From Microlunatus speluncae (lineage in GTDB: Bacteria > Actinomycetota > Actinomycetes > Propionibacteriales > Propionibacteriaceae): a stretch of 64,000 nucleotides of DNA. Below, piece after piece: positions 58,526-64,000 of the stretch. The DNA lies in assembly GCF_009299835.1 (NCBI RefSeq), contig NZ_VKCZ01000020.1, forward strand, positions 124,001-188,000. Direction: 5' to 3'. Each line of letters starts with the position of its first letter. Position 1 is the first letter of the stretch. The notes under the pieces were generated by a model that worked only from the letters and a program-made list of their open reading frames with translations, was not told the DNA's origin and made no database searches. A program made the position numbers and the translations under genes.

Positions 58526-58550
58526 CCACGGGGATTTAGTCCCGTCGTGG
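58526..58550 (-). terminator. Hairpin between the ArsR-SRPBCC gene and the exporter gene
   Basis: CCACGGGGA (58526-58534) pairs with TCCCGTCGTGG (58540-58550) with a 2-base bulge and the loop TTTAG. No T-tract follows, so it could stop or attenuate transcription, but this is uncertain. Confidence 0.4.
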
Positions 58551-58639
58551 GCCCAGAAGATCTGAATCCGGCCGGCCGGACGTCCGGGCGCGTGACTTTC
58601 TCACATGGCGTCAACGATAGGTGCCCCCACCGACAACCG

Positions 58640-59422
58640 TCACGAGGTTTTCGAAGCCGTCTCCGTGACCCGCCTCACGGGCATCTCCCAGGGAGCCTGC
58701 GGCAGTGGCTTGCCGGTCTCGAGCAACGACTTGAGGTTGGCCAGCACGGCCGGCCAGCCGTTCGCGGCGCCCGCGGCGGGATCCATGTTCTCGTGGGTCA
58801 CGGTGAGGCGCACGATGTCGCCGTACGGCTCGATCTCGAAGCCGACCCGCTCCGAGTCCGCGGTCTCCGGCGCCCCGTCCTCGACCCAGTTGAACAGCAG
58901 CCGTCGCGGCGGGTCGGACTCGATGATCGTGCCGCCGCCGTCGTTCAGGCCGCTGCCGTCGATCCGCCGGTGCTCCCAGCGCGAGCCGGCCTTCCAGTCG
59001 GTCGAGACGTTGCTGTGGCCCCAGTAGGAAGCGGACAGCTCGGGATCGGTGATCGCCTCCCAGACCCGCTCCGGGGTGCTCTCGATGTAGGTGACGTAGA
59101 CGTAATCGGGCTTGTTCGTCATCTCGGCTCTCTCCTTCATGGACGCGAGCGCGGCCAGTCGCGGTTGCTCGAACCGGCCGATCCAGCGCTCCTGGATCTC
59201 GTTGATCGGCACCGGGTTGAGGTAGTGCAGCTTGTGCCGGCCCCGGCGCGTCGTGCTGATCAGGTTGGCCGCTTCGAGCAGAGCGAGGTGCTGCGTCGCG
59301 GCCTGCCGGGTCATCGCGACCCGTTCGCACAGCTCGCCGAGGGTCTGCCCGTTCCGCTCCCGCAGGCAGTCGAGCAGGAACCGGCGGGTCTCGTCCCCTA
59401 GCGCCTTGAACACCTGATCCAT
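58640..59422 (-). CDS. Fused ArsR regulator and SRPBCC domain protein
   Basis: 260 aa from the ATG at 59422 (MDQVFKALGDETRRFLLDCL). Residues 1-90 are an ArsR winged helix (VAMTRQAATQHLALLEAANL, wing RRGRHKLHYLNPVPI). Residues ~103-260 are an AHSA1 domain (YVTYIESTPERVWEAITDPE, then ASYWGHSNVSTDW). The same two domains occur as separate coupled genes elsewhere in the window, so a fusion supports direct ligand sensing by the SRPBCC part. A palindrome upstream is the likely operator. Confidence 0.92.
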   Translation of the reverse strand: MDQVFKALGDETRRFLLDCLRERNGQTLGELCERVAMTRQAATQHLALLEAANLISTTRRGRHKLHYLNPVPINEIQERWIGRFEQPRLAALASMKERAEMTNKPDYVYVTYIESTPERVWEAITDPELSASYWGHSNVSTDWKAGSRWEHRRIDGSGLNDGGGTIIESDPPRRLLFNWVEDGAPETADSERVGFEIEPYGDIVRLTVTHENMDPAAGAANGWPAVLANLKSLLETGKPLPQAPWEMPVRRVTETASKTS

Positions 59423-59439
59423 GGACACGCTTCGACCAT

Positions 59440-59455
59440 AGGCAGGTAAATGCCT
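59440..59455. promoter_or_regulatory. Palindrome upstream of the ArsR-SRPBCC fusion gene
   Basis: AGGCAGGTAAATGCCT: 5-bp arms (AGGCA and TGCCT) around GGTAAA, 17 bp before the start codon, probably an autoregulatory site. Confidence 0.55.
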
Positions 59456-59493
59456 GCATGTCAATCAGCGACGCGGCCCCCTTCCCGGCCGAG

Positions 59494-59537
59494 TTGTCAG
59501 AACTGAGTTGTGCCCTGACACAGCTCAGTTCTGACAA
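59494..59537. repeat. Hairpin repeat with TGTCAGAACTGAGTTG core, copy 2
   Basis: TTGTCAGAACTGAGTTGTG-type left arm and CAGCTCAGTTCTGACAA right arm form a long stem. Unlike copy 1, it lies between two divergent genes, so it cannot be a terminator for both; this supports a dispersed repeat family. Confidence 0.82.
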
Positions 59538-59591
59538 GTCGGTGAGACTGGGAGTGGCACGTTTCAATCGGGGCGGGCAGGATGGTGCAGC

Positions 59592-62081
59592 ATGACTCGC
59601 CGGCTCCGTGTCGATGATCAGCCCGCACCGCTCGCGGTGGCCGGGGACCAACCACGATTCAGCTGGGTCGGGCCGGCGGACGAGGGGCGGATCCGCGTCT
59701 GGCCCGCCGCGAATCCGGAGCACCCGGTCTGGGAGTCGGCGGTGGTCGGCGATCCGGCCACCGGCATCGCGTACGCGGGCGCGCCGCTCGAGCCGGGCAC
59801 CCGGTATCGGTGGCGGGTCGAGGCCGGGACTTCGACCGGCGCGGCCGAGTTCCGGACCGCACCGGCCGACTTCCCGTCGGTCGGTCGCTGGATCGGTGCC
59901 CCGGCCGGTGCCGAGGTCGCCGAGCCGGTGCTGCGCCGCGCGATCCGGATCGACCGGCCGGTGGCCGAGGCGGTCTGGCACGTCTGTGGCCTGGGCCTGC
60001 AGCGGCCGGCGATCGACGGCCGGCCCGCCAACGATCACCGGCTGAGCCCGCCGTTCGCCGCGTTCGACCGGACCGTCTGGTACGTCAGCAGCGACGTCAC
60101 CGGGCTGCTCGACGTGGGCGAGCACGAGCTCGAGATCACCCTCGGCAACGGCTTCTTCGCGCTGCCGACGCCGAACGTCTGGAACTGGCATCAGCCGCCC
60201 TGGCTCGGGCCACTGTGCGCCGTCGCCGAGCTCGAGTTGATCTTCGTCGACGGCAGCCGCGAGGTGATCGGCACCGACGACCGGTGGACCGTCAGCCGCG
60301 GCGGCACCACGCTGAACTGCTACTACGCCGGCGAATCCTTCGACGCCATGCCGCCGGCCGGTGACCCGCTGCCCGCCGCGGCCGCAGAACCGCCCGCGGG
60401 CCGGCTGCGGCCGCAGGCCCATCCGCCGGTCCGGGTGACCTGGACCGGGGCGCCGAGCTGGACCAGGGTCGGCGATTCCTGGGTCGCCGACTTCGGCCGG
60501 ACCACCGCCGGCTGGGTCCGGCTGCACACCGATCAGGCTGCCGGGCAGGAGGTCATGATCACCTACGCCGAGACGCCGGACGATGACGGCCTGCTCCGGC
60601 CGCGGACCGGTCACGTCGAGGGCGACCGGTTCCAGGTCGACAGCTATCGCGGCAACGGCGAGCTTGATCAACAATGGGAGCCGCGCTATTCCTACAAGGG
60701 CTTCCGGTACGTGCAGCTGGACGGGCTCAGCCACCTTCCCGATGCCGGCACGCTGATCGCCTGCGAGGCGCACAACGACGTCGATCGGGTCGGTGCCTTC
60801 GAGTGTGGCGAGCCGCTGTTCGGGCGGTTCGCGGACGCGATGGCGCGGACGATCACCAACAACCTGCACCATCTGCCGACCGACACCCCCAAGTACGAGA
60901 AGAACGGCTGGACCGGCGACGCCCAGCTCGGCGCCCCGACCATGCTCGGCTTCTTCGATCTGCGCACCCTGCTGGGCAAGTGGCTCGATGATCTTCGGGA
61001 CAGCATGACCGCTGAGGGCGCGTTGCCGGTGATCGCGCCGACCGCCGGCTGGGGTTACCACCAACTGGCGCCGTCGCCGGAGTGGACCACGGTGTATCCG
61101 TACCTGTTGCGCGAGTTGTACCGGCACTACGGTGACACCGGCCTGCTGGTTGATCACTGGCCGTCCATGATCAAATATCTGGACTGGGAGCTCGGCAAGC
61201 TGGTCGACGGCCTGCCGATCTCCGCCCTGGGCGACTATCTGGCGCCGGGCACCCACGGCGTCGGCCCCGACGACTCGGTGCTGACCGCCTCGGCCTTCCT
61301 GATCCGGGCGCTGCGGGCGGCGGTGGAGATCGGCGAGCTGATCGGCCGGCGCGATGAGGTCGTGCGGCTCGGGCATGCCGCTGACGATGTGCACGAGCGG
61401 CTGCTGGCCCGCTGCCTCGCGCCGGAGCGGGACGCCATCGTCGTCGGTGATCATTACAGCCAGACCGCGAACGCGACCGCGCTGGTGCTCGGCCTGATCC
61501 CCGACGATGCCGCGCCCGCCGTCGCGGCGCGGCTCGCCGCTGATGTGACCGAGCGCGGCAACCATCACAACGTCGGCTGCATCGGCGCCCAGACTCTGCT
61601 CAAGGCGCTGACCTGGCACGGCCACGGCGAGCTGGCCCTGGCAGTGGCCCGGCAGCGGACCCATCCGAGCTGGGGCTACTGGTTCGACCAGGGCGCCGAC
61701 ACGATGTGGGAGATGTGGGACGACGAGGTGCGCTCGCGTGATCACTACTTCCACGGCACCGTGGTGCAGTGGCTGATCGAGGACGTAGCCGGGCTGACCT
61801 GTGGTGATCATGGATGGCGTACGTTCCGGGTCCGACCCTGGCTGCTCGGCGATCTTGATCATGCCTCGCACGCGATCGACACCGTCCGCGGCCGGGTCGC
61901 CGTCCGCTGGTCCCGTGCCGGTGATCAACTCCGGCTCGACGTGACCGTGCCGACCGGCGCTACCGCCGCGGTCTCCGTGCCGGGGGTGGAGTTGACCGCC
62001 CCGGCCGGTGTCGAGCGCAACGCCGACGGCGAACAGGTGATCGGCACCGGGACGTGGACCTTCACCGCCACGCTGGGGTGA
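59592..62081 (+). CDS. Alpha-L-rhamnosidase, glycoside hydrolase family 78
   Basis: 829 aa without signal peptide, hence probably cytoplasmic. An N-terminal fibronectin-like domain (to ~90, FSWVGPADEGRIRVWPAANP) and beta-sandwich domains precede the (alpha/alpha)6 catalytic barrel (~400-750). TPKYEKNGWTGDAQLGAPTML is the conserved catalytic signature (Glu and Asp), and DQGADTMWEMWDD provides another conserved acidic residue. It releases terminal rhamnose from pectin fragments or flavonoid glycosides taken up by the cell. No rhamnose pathway genes are adjacent. Confidence 0.93.
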   Translation: MTRRLRVDDQPAPLAVAGDQPRFSWVGPADEGRIRVWPAANPEHPVWESAVVGDPATGIAYAGAPLEPGTRYRWRVEAGTSTGAAEFRTAPADFPSVGRWIGAPAGAEVAEPVLRRAIRIDRPVAEAVWHVCGLGLQRPAIDGRPANDHRLSPPFAAFDRTVWYVSSDVTGLLDVGEHELEITLGNGFFALPTPNVWNWHQPPWLGPLCAVAELELIFVDGSREVIGTDDRWTVSRGGTTLNCYYAGESFDAMPPAGDPLPAAAAEPPAGRLRPQAHPPVRVTWTGAPSWTRVGDSWVADFGRTTAGWVRLHTDQAAGQEVMITYAETPDDDGLLRPRTGHVEGDRFQVDSYRGNGELDQQWEPRYSYKGFRYVQLDGLSHLPDAGTLIACEAHNDVDRVGAFECGEPLFGRFADAMARTITNNLHHLPTDTPKYEKNGWTGDAQLGAPTMLGFFDLRTLLGKWLDDLRDSMTAEGALPVIAPTAGWGYHQLAPSPEWTTVYPYLLRELYRHYGDTGLLVDHWPSMIKYLDWELGKLVDGLPISALGDYLAPGTHGVGPDDSVLTASAFLIRALRAAVEIGELIGRRDEVVRLGHAADDVHERLLARCLAPERDAIVVGDHYSQTANATALVLGLIPDDAAPAVAARLAADVTERGNHHNVGCIGAQTLLKALTWHGHGELALAVARQRTHPSWGYWFDQGADTMWEMWDDEVRSRDHYFHGTVVQWLIEDVAGLTCGDHGWRTFRVRPWLLGDLDHASHAIDTVRGRVAVRWSRAGDQLRLDVTVPTGATAAVSVPGVELTAPAGVERNADGEQVIGTGTWTFTATLG

Positions 62082-62110
62082 TCATCGAGGTCGGGCTTCG
62101 CTCCGGTCAC

Positions 62111-62375
62111 CACAGGTAGAAACGGCTGGGCGGGTCGGGGTTGGTGCGGAAGTCGCCACAGGTAGAGAAATGTGCCGGTCCCGGCTGTTTGGGGGTGCGG
62201 AAGTCGCCACAGGTAGAGAAATGTGCCGGTCCCGGCTGTTTGGGGGTGCGGATGTCGCCACAGGTAGAGAAACGTGCCGGTGCCGGCTGTGGGGTTGGTG
62301 CGGAAGTCGCCACAGGTAGAGAAACGTGCCGGTCCCGGTTGGTTGAGGGTGCGGAAGTCGCCACAGGTAGAGAAA
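62111..62375. repeat. 51-bp tandem repeat array, about six units
   Basis: The motif CACAGGTAGAGAAA begins at 62157, 62208, 62259, 62311 and 62362, with a degenerate unit at 62111; spacings are 46, 51, 51, 52 and 51 bp. Each unit also has TGCGGAAGTCGC. The array lies between the convergent ends of the rhamnosidase and histidine kinase genes. The variable bases are few and shared between units, unlike CRISPR spacers. Confidence 0.85.
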
Positions 62376-62445
62376 TGGTCCCGGGTCCCGTACGACTGCT
62401 TGGTGTCGGACCGGGTCGTGGCCGTCGGCGACCAGGCACGGATCG

Positions 62446-63633
62446 TCAGGGCGTCGCTCCCGTCGGCAGCGGGAAGGTGGCGCGGACCGACCAGCCGTGG
62501 GGGGCGCGGGGGCCGGCGACGAAGGCCCCACCGGCGCGGTGCACCCGTTGGGCCATGCCGGGGAGACCGTGGCCGGGAGTGATCGCGGTGCCCGGCCGGG
62601 CCGGGCCGTCGTCGTCGACGGTGAGGACGAGAGTGCCGCCGTCCCGGGCCAGCACGATCCGCGCCGTCGATGCGCCCGAGTGTCGGATCACGTTGGTCAC
62701 CGACTCCTGGACAACCCGGAACGCATCGTGCGGGATCCGCTCCGGGCAGGCCGAGTCGACCTCGACGGTGATCGCCGGCAGCTGATCGCCGGCCTCGCGG
62801 GCCAGCGCCCGGAGTTCGGCCAGCGGCACCGGCGGTGCCGGCTCGTCGGCGCGCAGCAGCTCGAGCAGCCGCCGGATCTCGGCCAGCGCGACCGCCGAGG
62901 TGTCGGCGATCGACTGCAACGGCTCGGCGGCCGCGGACGATCGGTCGGCCAGGGCGCCGACCGCCCGCAGCCGGATCGAGCTGAGGTGATGGCCGACCGA
63001 GTCGTGCACCTCCCGGGCGATCCGGGTGTGGTCCTCCGCCCGGATCCGGCGATGCGTGGCCTCGCGCAACTGGGCCTGCTCCCGGGCGCGGTCCCGCTGC
63101 ATCCGCAACACCCAGCCCAGGGTGACCGGCAGCAGTGCCGAGGCCAGCACCATGAACACGTCCGACGCGGCCGGGGTCAGGCGGCCGACCAGGCCGAACC
63201 ACAGGAAGATCACGATCAGCGCGGCCAGCGCCGGCCGCCACCAGCCGCCGCGGTAGTAGGAGGCCGAGGTCGCGGCGACGAACCCGATCAGGACCGGCAG
63301 CCCGCCCCGGAACGTCGGGACGCCGAGCGTGCCGGCGAGCACCATCACCGCCCCGATCGTCACCGTGCTGAGGATCGGGAAGCGGCGCCGGACCAGCAAC
63401 GGCGCGCACAGACAGGTGACCACCGCGATGTGCAGGCCGAGGTCGCCGGCCGTCCACGGCACCGGGTTCGGCGGACCGGCGTCGGTCAGCCTGTCCAGGG
63501 CCGGCAGCAGCACGATGATCAGCCAGGCGGTCGCCGCCAGGATCGCGTCCTGACCGAGCGCCGGCAGCCGGCGCCAGGCAGCCGGAACCCCCGGCCCGTC
63601 CCGCCGCCGCTGCCGGATCACCGACTCGCTCAC
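62446..63633 (-). CDS. Sensor histidine kinase (HisKA_3 type)
   Basis: 395 aa from the GTG at 63633 with GGAGAAGG upstream; a GTG at 63639 is too close to it. About five membrane helices (residues 30-175) form the sensor. DHTRIAREVHDSVGHHLSSIRL carries the phospho-acceptor His, and PGHGLPGMAQRVHRAGG is the G-box of the ATPase domain. No response-regulator gene adjoins it in the window: the array and GH78 gene follow, and an aminotransferase precedes. Its partner must be elsewhere. Confidence 0.92.
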   Translation of the reverse strand: MSESVIRQRRRDGPGVPAAWRRLPALGQDAILAATAWLIIVLLPALDRLTDAGPPNPVPWTAGDLGLHIAVVTCLCAPLLVRRRFPILSTVTIGAVMVLAGTLGVPTFRGGLPVLIGFVAATSASYYRGGWWRPALAALIVIFLWFGLVGRLTPAASDVFMVLASALLPVTLGWVLRMQRDRAREQAQLREATHRRIRAEDHTRIAREVHDSVGHHLSSIRLRAVGALADRSSAAAEPLQSIADTSAVALAEIRRLLELLRADEPAPPVPLAELRALAREAGDQLPAITVEVDSACPERIPHDAFRVVQESVTNVIRHSGASTARIVLARDGGTLVLTVDDDGPARPGTAITPGHGLPGMAQRVHRAGGAFVAGPRAPHGWSVRATFPLPTGATP

Positions 63634-63662
63634 GCCCACCTTCTCCCGATCGCCCCACCCAA

Positions 63663-63718
63663 GCCGACTTGTCAGAACTGAGTTGTGCCCTGGGGCTACT
63701 CAGTTCTGACAAGTCGGC
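63663..63718. repeat. Hairpin repeat with TGTCAGAACTGAGTTG core, copy 3
   Basis: A perfect 21-bp stem (63663-63683 with 63698-63718) and a 14-base loop. The right arm encodes the last seven codons of the aminotransferase gene on the minus strand, and the stop TAG lies at the loop border. Confidence 0.85.
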
Positions 63719-63998
63719 CTTGAAAGTCGAGGATGCGGTCGATCGCGGCTGCGACTGCGGTGGGGCCGGCGGCCAGGGACAGGCGGATCCAGGAATCACC
63801 GTGGACGCCGTCGAAGTCGAGGCCGGGGGTGATCGCGACGCCGTGGTCTTCCAGCAGCGCGGCGGCCCAGTCGGCGCTGGTGCTGAACCGGCCCCGCAGT
63901 TGATCATGGATCCCGGCGTAGACGTAGAAGGCGCCGTCGACCGGGGCCAGGCCGGACCAGCCGAGGTCGTCGACCGCGTCCAAGATCACCCGCCGGGC
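63696..63998 (-). CDS. PLP-dependent aminotransferase (class I/II), C-terminal part only
   Basis: About 100 C-terminal residues are visible; the gene continues beyond the window edge. VDGAFYVYAGI (substrate-binding loop), LLEDHGVAITPGLDFDG and DSWIRLSLAAG are the typical C-terminal motifs, the last with the Arg that binds the carboxylate of the amino acid. The final residues (LVRTE) are encoded by a dispersed hairpin repeat, so the original C-terminus was probably altered. Confidence 0.85.
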   Translation of the reverse strand, partial: ARRVILDAVDDLGWSGLAPVDGAFYVYAGIHDQLRGRFSTSADWAAALLEDHGVAITPGLDFDGVHGDSWIRLSLAAGPTAVAAAIDRILDFQGRLVRTE

Positions 63999-64000
63999 TT

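Noticed and set aside
58611..61928. Long minus-strand open frame (about 1105 codons) opposite the rhamnosidase
   Set aside because: Antisense shadow. The plus strand has a full GH78 enzyme with catalytic motifs.
62111..62375. Possible CRISPR array
   Set aside because: The unit is a 51-bp tandem repeat whose variable bases are few and shared between units. There are no unique spacers of constant length and no cas genes.

Overview
The window is high-GC DNA (roughly two thirds G+C) with GTG starts, ATGA start/stop overlaps, leaderless-type promoters (TANNNT six or seven bases before the start codon), an F420-type LLM oxidoreductase, a Tad pilus locus, a CsoR repressor and a DLW-39 small protein. 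This points to an Actinomycetota chromosome, probably of the Propionibacteriales (Microlunatus-like). The genus is inference; no rRNA or tRNA gene is visible.

Layout. 1-7.3 kb: carbohydrate use (two GH43 enzymes, zinc alcohol dehydrogenase, LacI regulator with its palindromic operator, ThuA-like, Gfo/Idh/MocA and PhyH-type enzymes). 7.3-10.9 kb: two copies of an unusual small-protein gene, each behind the same indel-free promoter/leader, around a CPBP protease and an ArsR/SRPBCC cluster. 10.9-15.3 kb: a large LAL-type LuxR regulator, then a truncated haemoglobin and a nucleotidyltransferase gene bracketed by inverted copies of a repeat. 15.3-20.7 kb: a two-component system next to a MacB-type ABC exporter. 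20.7-24.1 kb: a lipoprotein, a 167-bp hairpin element before a DLW-39 gene, an ArsR/SRPBCC pair, a PyrH-like kinase and two large inverted structured elements. 24.1-36.3 kb: phosphoketolase, 2'-5' RNA ligase-like protein, LLM oxidoreductase, an ECF41-type sigma factor with its SDR partner, TetR/acyltransferase, a split RibD pair with an HAD fusion, and an MFS exporter. 37-47 kb: a tad operon (Flp-like pilin, TadE-like proteins, SAF protein, TadZ-like, TadA, TadB, TadC) ending in a LysM-BTAD membrane protein. 47-49.4 kb: CsoR, a DnaA-box region and dnaB. 49.4-53.5 kb: a four-gene module of unrecognised type (HTH protein, alpha-helical protein, VWA lipoprotein, four-TM protein). 53.5-64 kb: two DHA2 exporters, an FMN reductase, an AlkZ-like protein, a KTSC protein, a fused ArsR-SRPBCC protein, a GH78 rhamnosidase, a tandem repeat array, a histidine kinase and the end of an aminotransferase gene.

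The strongest unexplained signals are in DNA or RNA structure rather than in proteins. They are: (1) a 54-bp hairpin whose 12 arm differences are all G-U compatible on one strand; (2) a pair of ~185-bp inverted elements with different but self-complementary stems around a conserved core; (3) the two identical-architecture leaders before the small-protein genes, with a compensatory base-pair change; (4) extreme over-representation of TGATCA, kept even against codon preference; (5) several families of dispersed palindromic repeats that in places supply stop codons to neighbouring genes.
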